Below, in pieces: positions 15,937 to 24,320 of a stretch of DNA of 25,302 nt. Made by a program: the position numbers and the translations under genes. The DNA is from CAYPEK01 sp964409645 (lineage in GTDB: Bacteria > UBP15 > UBA6099), in contig CAYPEK010000058.1 in assembly GCA_964409645.1 (NCBI GenBank), forward strand, positions 1-25,302, given 5' to 3'. Every line of letters begins with the position of its first letter. Positions within the stretch are counted from its first letter, which is position 1. Below the pieces are notes generated by a model. The model was not told where the DNA came from. It ran no database searches and worked only from the letters and a program-made list of their open reading frames with translations.

Positions 15937-16821
15937 ATGAAATATATCAGCAACAAAAAAGGATATACGCTTTTAGAAGCAGTTATAGTCATCGGCGTGA
16001 TATTGATCCTGACGGCGGGAGCGATGACAGGATTTTCGCAATATGTTGCCAAAAACCGTGTAAAAACCACCATCAGAAACCTCGAGGTGCTTAAAAAAGC
16101 TCTAAACAACATGGCGGTTTCCTGCAAAGGATATCCCATCCGGGAGGTGACAGACGCAACCGACCTCAACTCAATAAGACCGATCATTGATCTGACGGAG
16201 TGTCAGGGCAATTCCTCGAACCCGACCGACATAGCCCCCGAAATCTATCCGACCAACGCTCTCTGCCCGAGCAGCTCGCTCGGAAATGAAATACTGCCGG
16301 CGATACCGGGCTCAACAGCCGGACAATATCACTCATCCACCCTCTGCCACGGAACCTGCGACAAGGACGATAAAGCGTGCATCAAAACAATGGGGCTTAA
16401 CTTCTATCACGGATTTATTTCAACTAACGGAGACGATTCAACTAACAGAGACAATTGTTCACCGTCATACGGAGGGCCTTCAGGTCCGGAATTCAGCGGA
16501 GTTTATACCCCCGGTTGGAACTACGTCCTGCTTCACAACAACAACGGAACAGCCGAAGTGGACAAGCCTGTCGGCGTTCTTTGCGGTATGGGGCTCGGAT
16601 ATAAAACGACTGTTAAGATTGTGTTGAACACATCCGGGTTCTTCAGCGGTCAGGAAGTCGCCGAGGGTTCGGGAATATTCGATATCACCGGAGACACTCT
16701 CGCGGACAATTGTCCCTGCGGGCCGTGGTGTGAAGAAACCGAGACAGGCAGACACGGATGCTGTGCCCCATGCACCGACGGCGGCGGCACATTCCATGAA
16801 GGTATAGGCTATAAATTCTAA
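15937..16821 (+). CDS. Type IV-like prepilin / pseudopilin, cysteine-rich
   Basis: 294 residues. The class III signal is clear: a short basic leader MKYISNKKG, cleavage after G9, then YTLLEAVIVIGVILILTAGA with the conserved glutamate at position +5 and an N-terminal membrane helix. A prepilin peptidase should process it, and it may join a type IV pilus or type II secretion pseudopilus. The globular part has no recognised fold but contains 14 cysteines (63, 89, 110, 137, 141, 148, 174, 216, 259, 261, 265, 275, 276, 279), an even number that could form seven disulfides outside the cytoplasm. The C-terminal CPCGPWC and CCAPC clusters are unusual. I chose ATG 15937 because GGGAGG lies 6 nt upstream. 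No other pilus genes are in the window. Confidence 0.88.
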   Translation: MKYISNKKGYTLLEAVIVIGVILILTAGAMTGFSQYVAKNRVKTTIRNLEVLKKALNNMAVSCKGYPIREVTDATDLNSIRPIIDLTECQGNSSNPTDIAPEIYPTNALCPSSSLGNEILPAIPGSTAGQYHSSTLCHGTCDKDDKACIKTMGLNFYHGFISTNGDDSTNRDNCSPSYGGPSGPEFSGVYTPGWNYVLLHNNNGTAEVDKPVGVLCGMGLGYKTTVKIVLNTSGFFSGQEVAEGSGIFDITGDTLADNCPCGPWCEETETGRHGCCAPCTDGGGTFHEGIGYKF

Positions 16822-16942
16822 TCGCCGGCCTCGACGGAAACTTCATTCTTTAATATTTCCAAAAGACACCCGCTTTCCTTGGCTGCATTTTTCGCATAGA
16901 ATTCCTTCACAGAATTTATTTGGCTTGGGAGGAATACGGAAC

Positions 16943-17786
16943 ATGAACCACGGAAAATGCCGTAAAGCAACATCGATCATGGCGGTGGCGCTTGCCATAA
17001 CGTTCGCCGCGGCAATTCTCGCGCCCGCGCGCGCCGGCGCTATCGAAAAAGGAAAACGGCCGCCGGTCTCGCCCGCGTGGGTATTCAGCCACTGGGTCTG
17101 GGAAGACGACGACAATAACGAAAAAGCCGTGTGGGATATGATCAACGGCTACGAAAAATACGGCATCCCGGTAGGCGCTATCATAATCGACAGCCCGTGG
17201 GCAACCGAATACAACAACTACATTTTCAATAAAAAACAGTACCCCGACCCGGCGGCGATGATTAAGAAGCTTCACGCGAAAGGAATCCGCGTCATTCTCT
17301 GGACATCCTCCGTGCACAACCTCGTGACGACCGATACCGGCCCATACGAACCGACCACACATAAAGTCTATGACGAAGGGCTGGAGAAAGGATATTACTG
17401 CGCGAACGGCAAACCGATTAAGTGGTGGAAGGGCAACGGCGCTTTCATCGATTTCACCAACCCCGAGGCGGTCGAATGGTGGCACAGTCTGATGGACAGG
17501 GCGCTCGATCTCGGTGTGGACGGATGGAAATGCGACGGCACCGATCCGATGTTCCCGGCCGGTGAAATGTGCAAGGGCGGCACGATGACTCCCACTAAAT
17601 ATAAGGACTTGTATTATTCGGACATGTACGAGCACACGCTCGCAAAAAATCCACAGGGAGTAGCCTTCAGCCGCTCCGTGGATATGCTGATCGCCAATCC
17701 GAAGGGATTCGCTCCGATCAGCCACTCGGCCGTCAACTGGGTCGGCGACCAGCGGCACAACTGGGGCAACGAAGGATTCCTCGAAG
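16943..17786 (+). CDS. GH31-like glycoside hydrolase, N-terminal and catalytic part, cut by scaffold gap
   Basis: 281 residues are visible before the run of N. Residues 1-33 are a Sec signal peptide (hydrophobic core, then ARAGA). The TIM barrel starts almost at once (PPVSPAWVFSHWVWE), followed by the strand VGAIIIDSPW and FIDFTNPEAVEWW. The probable nucleophile is D198 in GVDGWKCDGTD. The probable acid/base is D269 in VNWVGDQRHNW, the position of the WxGD motif in GH31. The enzyme should act outside the cytoplasm on an alpha-linked glycoside; the exact substrate is unknown. Most GH31 enzymes carry a beta-sandwich domain before the barrel, which is missing here. GGGAGGA 9 nt upstream supports ATG 16943. 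Confidence 0.85.
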
Positions 17787-17886
17787 NNNNNNNNNNNNNN
17801 NNNNNNNNNNNNNNNNNNNNNNNNNNNNNNNNNNNNNNNNNNNNNNNNNNNNNNNNNNNNNNNNNNNNNNNNNNNNNNNNNNNNNN
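17787..17886. other. Scaffold gap of 100 N
   Basis: Exactly 100 ambiguous bases, the conventional placeholder for a gap of unknown size. The frames on either side do not match across 100 nt, which only means that the true length differs. The gap removes the rest of the glycosidase barrel. Confidence 0.99.
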
Positions 17887-18240
17887 ACCGGCCACGGCGA
17901 TGCTTCGTTCAAGGACAAAGTCACGCTCGAAGTCACCCCCGGCGGCGACTCGACGTTCGACCTCTACGAGGAAAGCCGCCCGAAAGTGGAGCTGGCGTTG
18001 AAAATGAACGGCAAGAACTTCACGGTGACAGCTTCCGACGGCACGCGGCCGTTCATCATCCGCGCGTTCAGCGCAACCGCGCCGAAGAGCGTTTCAGCAA
18101 ACGGAAAGCAGCTCAAAAAAGCAAAACAGCTCAAAGACCTCGGCAAGCAGAGCGGATTCTGGTTCTTCGACGCAAAAGCAAAGCACATTTACGCGAACCC
18201 CGGCGCGCCGAAAACACTGAAAGTTGAAGTTAAATACTGA
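17887..18240 (+). CDS. C-terminal fragment of the GH31-like glycoside hydrolase
   Basis: 117 codons open from the gap edge to TGA. The fragment is a beta-sandwich-type tail with features common at the end of GH31 enzymes (VTLEVTPGGDSTFDLYEE near the start, SGFWFFDAKAKHIYAN near the end). It is most simply the end of the gene that begins at 16943. The missing part should be the last barrel strands and a proximal beta domain. It ends 10 nt before the oxidoreductase start, so the two genes are probably co-transcribed. Confidence 0.8.
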   Translation, partial: TGHGDASFKDKVTLEVTPGGDSTFDLYEESRPKVELALKMNGKNFTVTASDGTRPFIIRAFSATAPKSVSANGKQLKKAKQLKDLGKQSGFWFFDAKAKHIYANPGAPKTLKVEVKY

Positions 18241-18250
18241 CGGCAAAATA

Positions 18251-19225
18251 ATGGCGAAGAAAATCAGGATAGGAATATTCGGCGCGGGCGCGATGGCTCG
18301 CAAGCACATCGAGTCGTACCGCGGGATTAAAAACGCGCTCATAGCGGGCGCATCCGGTGCGAGAAAGGAAAGCCTGCGACGGCTCGAAAAAGATTTCGGC
18401 GTGAAACCTTACGCCGACCCCGGCGGCCTGCTCCGCAACATCGACGCGGCGGACATCTGCCTCCCGACATTCCTTCATGAGAGCGCGGCACTTGCCGCGA
18501 TCGAGTCCGGCGCGGCCGTTCTGTGCGAAAAGCCGATCGCGCTTGAACCGCGCGCGGCGAAGGCTATGATCTCCGCAGCGGAAAAATCAGGCGCGCCGCT
18601 CATGATCGCCCACTGCCTGCGCTTCTGGCCCGAATACACGATCCTCCACGACGCCGTGAAATCCGGCCGTTACGGTCGTCCCCTCGCCTTCAGAGGCTGG
18701 CGGTACAACTGCCTCCCCGGATGGTCATCCCGCAACTGGTTGCTCGACGACAACAAAAGCGGCGGCCCCGTCGTGGACCTTCACATACATGACGCCGACA
18801 TGATCTTTTTCCTGTTCGGCCGGCCCGGCAGAGCGCGCGCCGCCGCAACAGCCACCGGACTCGTGAGGTCCGTCTCGTCCGAATTCATATATGGCGGCGG
18901 CTTCTCCGCCTCCGCTGACGCGGGCTGGTATTTCCGCAAAACATATCCTTTTTCGATGGGCTACCGAGCGGTGTTTGAAAAAGCCGTATTTGAGTATCAC
19001 TCGAAGAATCCGAACCCGCTCGTTCTTTACAGGCCGGGCAAAGAGCCTCTGTTTCCGAAGCTGAAAAAAACCGACGGCTACCGGGAAGAGTTGCGTTACT
19101 TCGTAGATTGCATATCGCGTGGATGCATGCCCGACGCAAGCTCGGCGCGGGATGCGCTCGTCTCTCTTCAGATGGTGCTCGCGGCAAAAAAATCCGCCGC
19201 ATCCGGACGCGATGTCAGAATCTGA
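18251..19225 (+). CDS. Gfo/Idh/MocA-family NAD(P)-dependent oxidoreductase
   Basis: 324 residues from ATG 18251 (MAKKIRIGIFGAGAMARKH); longer versions need a TTG inside the previous gene. The Rossmann dinucleotide-binding loop GIFGAGAMA is at the N-terminus, the EKP motif is in VLCEKPIALEP, and the C-terminal domain has the family pattern GGPVVDLHIHDADMIFFLFG with conserved D and H. Such enzymes oxidise or reduce sugars, inositols or related polyols. The position directly after a secreted GH31-like enzyme suggests a role in using the released sugar or in glycan modification. The exact substrate is not predictable. Confidence 0.92.
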   Translation: MAKKIRIGIFGAGAMARKHIESYRGIKNALIAGASGARKESLRRLEKDFGVKPYADPGGLLRNIDAADICLPTFLHESAALAAIESGAAVLCEKPIALEPRAAKAMISAAEKSGAPLMIAHCLRFWPEYTILHDAVKSGRYGRPLAFRGWRYNCLPGWSSRNWLLDDNKSGGPVVDLHIHDADMIFFLFGRPGRARAAATATGLVRSVSSEFIYGGGFSASADAGWYFRKTYPFSMGYRAVFEKAVFEYHSKNPNPLVLYRPGKEPLFPKLKKTDGYREELRYFVDCISRGCMPDASSARDALVSLQMVLAAKKSAASGRDVRI

Positions 19226-19262
19226 TTTGAATCATCTAATTTAATTATATACCGGAGAATAA

Positions 19263-21593
19263 TCAGACTGCGCCATTCTTCAGCAGTTCGGCCGCGATAG
19301 CTGTCTGGCCGAGCGAGAGTCCTCCGTCGTTTGTCGGCACTCGGCTATGTGTCAGCACACGGAACCCGGCGCGCTCCAGCAGAGACACGGTTTCTTCGAG
19401 AAGTCTCAGATTCTGAAAAACGCCGCCGCTCAATGCGACTGTTGCTATTCCGCATTTATCTCGGATGACGCCGCACATTTCCGAGATCGCCGCCGCAACC
19501 GTCGAGTGAAACCGCGACGCCATTCCGGGACGTCCGGCGCCGGACTTCAGGTCCGCGAGCACCGCATCGATTGTCGCTCCGAAATTCACACGCATCGCCG
19601 GGATGCCCTTCGCTTCCGCAGGCGGAGTCCCCCACGAATACGGTTGTTCCGCCGGATGTTCAACAACATAAGGATATACGCCTTTGAAAGAATCTGACGC
19701 GGCAAGTTCCAGTTCGACCGCAGCCTGACCCTCGTAATTTATCTCGCTCCGGCCCGTGATCAGCGCGGACACAGCGTCGAACAGGCGCCCCATGCTCGTC
19801 GTCTCAGGACAATTGATACCACGCTCAATCGCCGTATCGACGATCGACAGTTCTTCCTCTTTTCTGTTAAACAACTCCTTTAAATATAAGTCGGGGGGGG
19901 CACCGCAGAGGCGCTTCATCGCCGCGGCCGCCATCCGCCACGGCTGCTTGATCGCGAGCGTGCCGCCGGGCATCGGCAGAGGAGCAAGGTGCGCCGCGCG
20001 GACAAATCCGATGTAGTTGCTTATCAGCCATTCGCCGCCCCAGAGCGTCCCGTCCGGCCCGTATCCGAGACCATCCATCGAGACGCCTATAACCGGCCCT
20101 GCCTCTCTGTTGTCCGCGAGGCAGGCCGCAATGTGCGCGTGGTGATGCTGCATACCGATCTTCACCCCAACATCTGTTCTCGCGAGCGCATACTTCGTCG
20201 AAAGATACTCCGGGTGCAGGTCATACGCGAGCACCGCCGGCTTTATGTGAAACAGCTTCTCGAAATGCGAGACTCCCTCCTCGAACGACGCCAGCGTTTC
20301 GAGATTATCGAGGTCGCCGATATGGTGACTGAGAAAAGCGTACTCTCCACGCGAGAGGCAGAATGTGTTTTTCAATTCCGCGCCGCACGCGAGTATCGGC
20401 GCGGGCGTTGGGATGCTCATTTTGACGGGCGCGGGCGCGTATCCGCGCGAGCGGCGAATCAAATATTCCGCTCCTCGCCACACCCGCAGCACCGAATCAT
20501 CGCAACGCGTGTGAATCTCCCGGTTGTGAACAAGATACGCGTCCGGAATGCCTTTTATGCGTGCGGCGACATCGCCGTCCCTGAACGCTATCGGCTCGTC
20601 GCTGCGGTTGCCGCTTGTCATCACAAGCGGCTCGCCGACGGCTGCCAGAAGAAGATGATGCAGCGGTGCGTATGGAAGCATAACACCTACAAATTTATGG
20701 CCGGGCGCGACCGAATGCGCGACCTTCGCACAGGGTTTACGGCGGCAAAGCACGATCGGCCGCCGGACGCTGAGCAGGGCTGTTTCCTCCGCCGGAGAAA
20801 TTTCGCATAACTCCCGCGCAACGGCGACGGACGCCGCCATCACCGCGAACGGCTTGTCCTCCCTGAACTTCCGGGATCGCAGCGCGTGAACCGCGGCCTC
20901 GCTTCCCGCAAGACATGCAAGATGGTAGCCGCCGATGCCCTTCACGGCTATAACTCGCCCCTCGCGGAGCATCCGCGCGGCGACGGCAACCGCATCTTGC
21001 CTATCGGCAACACAATCCCCGGCCGCATCCACGAACGACACCGACGGGCCGCACACCGCGCAGGCGTCCGGCTGCGCGTGAAACCGCCGGTCGGCGGGGT
21101 CCGCATACTCCCGCGCACAATCCGGACACATTTCGAACGCGGCCATCGTCGTTTTCGGCCTGTCGTAAGGCACATCACGTATGATCGTAAACCGCGGCCC
21201 GCAGTTCGTGCAGTTGATGAACGGATATCCGAACCGCCTGTCCGACGGATCGTTCAACTCGTCTATGCAGTCGTCGCAGGTTGCGATGTCGGGCGATATG
21301 AGCGAGAATTTCTCGCCCTCCTCCCGGCTCTCTCTGATTTGAAACGCATCGGCAACCGATTCCGGAGCTTCCTCCACCCGCAGGCTCTCGATGACCGCGA
21401 GCGGCGGCGCCTTCAGCGGGAGATCGGTGACGAACGATTCGACCGCTCCCGCACTGCCCTGAATTTCGATCTCCACTCCGACGCCGGTGTTAAGAACGTA
21501 ACCGCTCAATCCGTGCCGAACCGCAAGCGAATGCACAAACGGCCTGAAACCCACGCCCTGCACTATGCCGGTTATTAAAATCTTTGTTCTCAT
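19263..21593 (-). CDS. hypF: Carbamoyltransferase HypF, [NiFe]-hydrogenase maturation
   Basis: 776 residues, normal length. Order of domains: acylphosphatase (1-90, GIVQGVGFRPFVHSLA), two zinc fingers with four CxxC pairs (C106/109, C128/131, C156/159, C178/181), a YrdC-like domain (about 195-380, KGIGGYHLACLA and TSGNRSDEPI), and a Kae1-like carbamoyltransferase domain (QHHHAHIAACLADN, SMDGLGYGPDGTLWGGE, ALSGGVFQNLRLLE). It makes carbamoyl-AMP from carbamoyl phosphate and passes the group to HypE for the cyanide ligands of [NiFe] hydrogenases. No other hyp or hydrogenase genes are in the window, so it stands alone here. It is convergent with the oxidoreductase gene across 37 nt with no obvious terminator. 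The frame is intact through an 8-G run near 19894. Confidence 0.97.
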   Translation of the reverse strand: MRTKILITGIVQGVGFRPFVHSLAVRHGLSGYVLNTGVGVEIEIQGSAGAVESFVTDLPLKAPPLAVIESLRVEEAPESVADAFQIRESREEGEKFSLISPDIATCDDCIDELNDPSDRRFGYPFINCTNCGPRFTIIRDVPYDRPKTTMAAFEMCPDCAREYADPADRRFHAQPDACAVCGPSVSFVDAAGDCVADRQDAVAVAARMLREGRVIAVKGIGGYHLACLAGSEAAVHALRSRKFREDKPFAVMAASVAVARELCEISPAEETALLSVRRPIVLCRRKPCAKVAHSVAPGHKFVGVMLPYAPLHHLLLAAVGEPLVMTSGNRSDEPIAFRDGDVAARIKGIPDAYLVHNREIHTRCDDSVLRVWRGAEYLIRRSRGYAPAPVKMSIPTPAPILACGAELKNTFCLSRGEYAFLSHHIGDLDNLETLASFEEGVSHFEKLFHIKPAVLAYDLHPEYLSTKYALARTDVGVKIGMQHHHAHIAACLADNREAGPVIGVSMDGLGYGPDGTLWGGEWLISNYIGFVRAAHLAPLPMPGGTLAIKQPWRMAAAAMKRLCGAPPDLYLKELFNRKEEELSIVDTAIERGINCPETTSMGRLFDAVSALITGRSEINYEGQAAVELELAASDSFKGVYPYVVEHPAEQPYSWGTPPAEAKGIPAMRVNFGATIDAVLADLKSGAGRPGMASRFHSTVAAAISEMCGVIRDKCGIATVALSGGVFQNLRLLEETVSLLERAGFRVLTHSRVPTNDGGLSLGQTAIAAELLKNGAV

Positions 21594-21699
21594 CAGATGC
21601 CGATCCGGGAGTTCGCCTTCGTTTCCCGCGCTTGCATATTTTGCCTTTATGATTAATTATATCTTTATTCTTTGCAAGCCAAGTCGGTTCATCGCATCG

Positions 21700-21722
21700 G
21701 CCGAATAATGAAATATTTCGGC
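21700..21722. repeat. Inverted repeat in the hypF / dehydrogenase divergent spacer
   Basis: GCCGAA and TTCGGC are separated by 11 nt of AT-rich sequence. It lies about 60 nt upstream of the dehydrogenase start, next to a weak TTGTAA -35-like box at 21723. It could be an operator for one or both divergent genes. Confidence 0.3.
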
Positions 21723-21779
21723 TTGTAATTATGGTTTATATGTTATATCCTTGGCGATCATCGATGAGCGAGGGCACCA

Positions 21780-22802
21780 ATGGGGAAAAGAGAAGTGGAA
21801 TTCGGTGAGGGAATTCTCGCCGAGACGCTCAACAACACCGAAACCTATATTCTCGTCACAATGAAGGAACCGCTGTCACTGATAGCGATGGATATTCAAA
21901 AACAACCGGTGACATCGATCCTTAACCTCGACATGTCGATTGAAAACCTTGAACGGATCAGCACAGAGAAACCCCTTGCGGATATGATCGTCGGATTCGG
22001 CGGCGGCACGTCCTGCGACACGGCGAAGTATCTCGCCGCCGTGTGGAAGATGCCGCTTATAATTGCGCCGTCGATAATCTCGGTTGACGCGTGGCTCGGC
22101 CGCTCGGTCGCGGTTCGGAGAGAGCACAAAGTCCACTATGTCGAAAACGTAATGCCGGAGAGGCTGATTGTTGACTACTCAGTAGTGAAGCGGTCGCCGG
22201 CGGAACTGAACCGAGCCGGAATCTGCGACGTGCTGTCGATCTGCACCGCGCTCGGCGACTGGCGGATAGCAAAAGAGAAATTCGGCGACCCTCTCGACGA
22301 GAGCATATTCAACGAAGCGAAATCCATCGCGGACACGCTGATCGCGGAGGAAGCGAATATCGCCGCCATGAACGAAGACGGCATTCGCGCGATAGTACGC
22401 GGACAGGTTGCGGAAGTCGCGCTGCGCGAGAAATGGGGAAACACGCGGCCTGAAGAAGGCGGCGAGCATTTTCTTGCTTTCCTCCTTGAGGAGATTACGC
22501 ACGCCCATTACATCCACGGAAATCTCATCTGCATGAACATCCTGATCGTGCTCAAGCTGCAACGTGAAAAAGCGGTTTACGCATACAGCGATATGGCGGC
22601 GCTGTTCGACAGGATCGGAGTTCAATACAGACCCGAGACGCAGAAAATCGATCGAAATGATCTTCAGAAAGCACTGGAAAACATCTCCGGATATGTGCGC
22701 AGAAAATCATTATTCAAAGGATTGTGGTGGTTGGACGGCGTATTCGATGAGTCGGGAGAGTACTCCATCAGCGGAATTCTTGACTGGGTTTATTCGATAT
22801 AG
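21780..22802 (+). CDS. Glycerol-1-phosphate-dehydrogenase-like member of the iron-containing alcohol dehydrogenase family
   Basis: 340 residues. The nucleotide-binding part has VGFGGGTSCDTAKYLA (71-86), then IIAPSIISVDAW. Metal ligands typical of glycerol-1-phosphate dehydrogenase (EgsA/AraM) and glycerol dehydrogenase are present: D150 in RAGICDVLS, H230 in GGEH and H246 in HYIHGN. AGICDVLSICTALGDWR is closer to the EgsA/AraM group than to ordinary alcohol dehydrogenases. The EgsA reaction reduces dihydroxyacetone phosphate to sn-glycerol-1-phosphate, the backbone of archaeal lipids; bacterial AraM does the same. The substrate here is an inference; 2-deoxy-scyllo-inosose-type or other polyol chemistry is possible. 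A GAGGG-like ribosome site precedes ATG 21780. Confidence 0.82.
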   Translation: MGKREVEFGEGILAETLNNTETYILVTMKEPLSLIAMDIQKQPVTSILNLDMSIENLERISTEKPLADMIVGFGGGTSCDTAKYLAAVWKMPLIIAPSIISVDAWLGRSVAVRREHKVHYVENVMPERLIVDYSVVKRSPAELNRAGICDVLSICTALGDWRIAKEKFGDPLDESIFNEAKSIADTLIAEEANIAAMNEDGIRAIVRGQVAEVALREKWGNTRPEEGGEHFLAFLLEEITHAHYIHGNLICMNILIVLKLQREKAVYAYSDMAALFDRIGVQYRPETQKIDRNDLQKALENISGYVRRKSLFKGLWWLDGVFDESGEYSISGILDWVYSI

Positions 22803-22998
22803 GCACAGAGATAAAACAGACACTCCCGCCGGAGTAGAAAAAAGGCCCCCACGAAAAGCACCTCGGTTGCCTGGAAGAAAGTAACGGCCGGTTCAACATT
22901 CACAACAACATATCCGTTTTGCTTATCGGCCCGGTTACCGGCATAATATCCTTTGTCGGGTTTCAACACGTTATGAAAAACGAAGAAGTGCGAAAGAA

Positions 22999-23640
22999 AT
23001 GGTTGAAATTGCAAAATTTACCGATGCCGACAGAGATGCCGTCCGCGATATATGTTTCAGGACCGGATTCCTCGGCCGTTCGATGGAGGGCATCATCGAC
23101 TACGGCGATCTGTTCCTCGACCTGTCTCTGAACTATTTTTTCACCTACGGCGGCGACTGCCGGGTCGTTGCGCGCGAGGACGAAAAAACAGTCGGCTACG
23201 TGCTCGTCGCAACGGACAAGAACGATTATTATGCTTACAACAGAAGCTATTACATAAAACGGGCCGTCTCCGACGTCGCCGCCTTCCGGCTATTCCGAAA
23301 GAAGGAACTCAAATACTACGCACGGATGCTTCTGTACTACCTGAACGGCGAGTTGAAGATGCCCGAATTCGAAGAATATCCGGCGTTGCTGCATGTCAAC
23401 GTAGCGCCCGGCCGCCGGCGAGCCGGCATCGGCGGAAAGATGTTCGAGGAGGCGTTCAAGTGTCTGGAAAAAAGCGGCTGCCCGGGCGTTCAGCTTCAGA
23501 CTACTTCCGCGAATGACACGGCAACGCCATTCTTCAAAAAACATGGCTTCATCGAGCTCGCATCTAAAGAGACGAATTTCTATAAAGCGTACGGAATGGG
23601 CACGGTTCGGCTGATAGCGATGGGGAAAAAACTGCAATAA
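22999..23640 (+). CDS. GNAT-family N-acetyltransferase
   Basis: 213 residues. The acetyl-CoA loop is in HVNVAPGRRRAGIGGKMFEEAF, and the C-terminal FFKKHGFIELA is the usual GNAT last-strand region. An enlarged middle segment (about 85-130, rich in Tyr and Lys) separates the first strands from the CoA loop, as in acetyltransferases of unknown target. The start ATG 22999 is a reasonable choice but its ribosome site is weak. A 196-nt spacer from the dehydrogenase contains a small hairpin (ACTCC / GGAGT, 22822-22835) and no gene that I can support. Confidence 0.85.
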   Translation: MVEIAKFTDADRDAVRDICFRTGFLGRSMEGIIDYGDLFLDLSLNYFFTYGGDCRVVAREDEKTVGYVLVATDKNDYYAYNRSYYIKRAVSDVAAFRLFRKKELKYYARMLLYYLNGELKMPEFEEYPALLHVNVAPGRRRAGIGGKMFEEAFKCLEKSGCPGVQLQTTSANDTATPFFKKHGFIELASKETNFYKAYGMGTVRLIAMGKKLQ

Positions 23641-23694
23641 AAACAAACCGCGGGCAACAGCATCACGCGGCCTCCCTATACTATCCCGGTTTTA

Positions 23695-23723
23695 TTGATG
23701 ATCGGGCGAACGGGGCATATAAT
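23695..23723 (+). promoter_or_regulatory. Sigma70-type promoter of the bifunctional-nuclease gene
   Basis: TTGATG at 23695-23700 and a perfect TATAAT at 23718-23723 are separated by 17 nt. Transcription would start near 23730 and give a leader of about 30 nt containing the AAGGAG ribosome site. Confidence 0.68.
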
Positions 23724-23761
23724 ATTGTTTAGAATTTGCTCGCTACACAAGGAGCTGCAAA

Positions 23762-24244
23762 ATGGATGAAGAAATGGTTGCCGTCGAAGTTCACTGTGTG
23801 CGCTTCGATATGTTGAATAAAGTTCCGGTAGTAATTTTGAAGGACAAACTCGCTGAGAGATACCTTCCGATATGGATAGGAGTATTCGAAGCGACCCAGA
23901 TCGAGATTGCGCTCGAAGGGGTGCACGTGCCGCGCCCGATGAGCCACGATCTGATGAAATCCATACTCGAAACAGCGGACCTGAGCCTGAAGGAAACACG
24001 CATACACGACATCATCGAAGGCACGTTCCACGCGAAGATGCTGATAGAGAAAACGGCCGGCGGCGACATATTCGTGGATGCGCGGCCGAGCGACGCGATA
24101 GCGCTTTCACTCAGGACGAACTCGCCCATCTACGTTTCAAAGAGAATAATCGAGAACGACTCGATCCCCGCGCCGGATGAAGAGGAAGTGCAGAAGTTCA
24201 GGGAATTTATATCGACAATAAAGCCCGCGGATTTTAAGGACTGA
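23762..24244 (+). CDS. Bifunctional nuclease family (DUF151) protein
   Basis: 160 residues with the DUF151/BFN core: VLKDKLAERYLPIWIGVFEATQ is split over residues 23-45 (ILKDKLAERYLPIWIG), then MSHDLMKSIL, GTFHAKMLIEK and VDARPSDAIALSLRTNSPIYV. Family members have been described with both RNase and DNase activity, and many bacteria keep one next to housekeeping genes. A short acidic C-terminal tail replaces the UVR domain found in some homologues. It has its own strong promoter, an AGGAG ribosome site 7 nt before ATG 23762, and a terminator just after the stop, so it is monocistronic. Confidence 0.95.
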   Translation: MDEEMVAVEVHCVRFDMLNKVPVVILKDKLAERYLPIWIGVFEATQIEIALEGVHVPRPMSHDLMKSILETADLSLKETRIHDIIEGTFHAKMLIEKTAGGDIFVDARPSDAIALSLRTNSPIYVSKRIIENDSIPAPDEEEVQKFREFISTIKPADFKD

Positions 24245-24267
24245 ATTCGCTTAGACAAAGACAAATA

Positions 24268-24299
24268 AAAAAGCCGGACGGGAAACCGCCCGGCTTTTT
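24268..24299. terminator. Bidirectional Rho-independent terminator
   Basis: GCCGG-A-CGG pairs with CCG-C-CCGGC around a GAAA loop, flanked by an A-run on the left and TTTTT on the right. It serves the bifunctional-nuclease gene on the plus strand and the convergent dehydrogenase gene on the minus strand, whose stop is at 24321. Confidence 0.9.
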
Positions 24300-24320
24300 G
24301 CTTTATAGCAATCTTATGAA

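Noticed and set aside
19891..19902. Frameshift at an 8-G homopolymer in hypF
   Set aside because: The reading frame is intact on both sides and the protein has normal length and domain order.
22564..22998. A small gene between the dehydrogenase and the acetyltransferase
   Set aside because: The only open frame overlaps the dehydrogenase out of frame and has neither a ribosome site nor a conserved motif.
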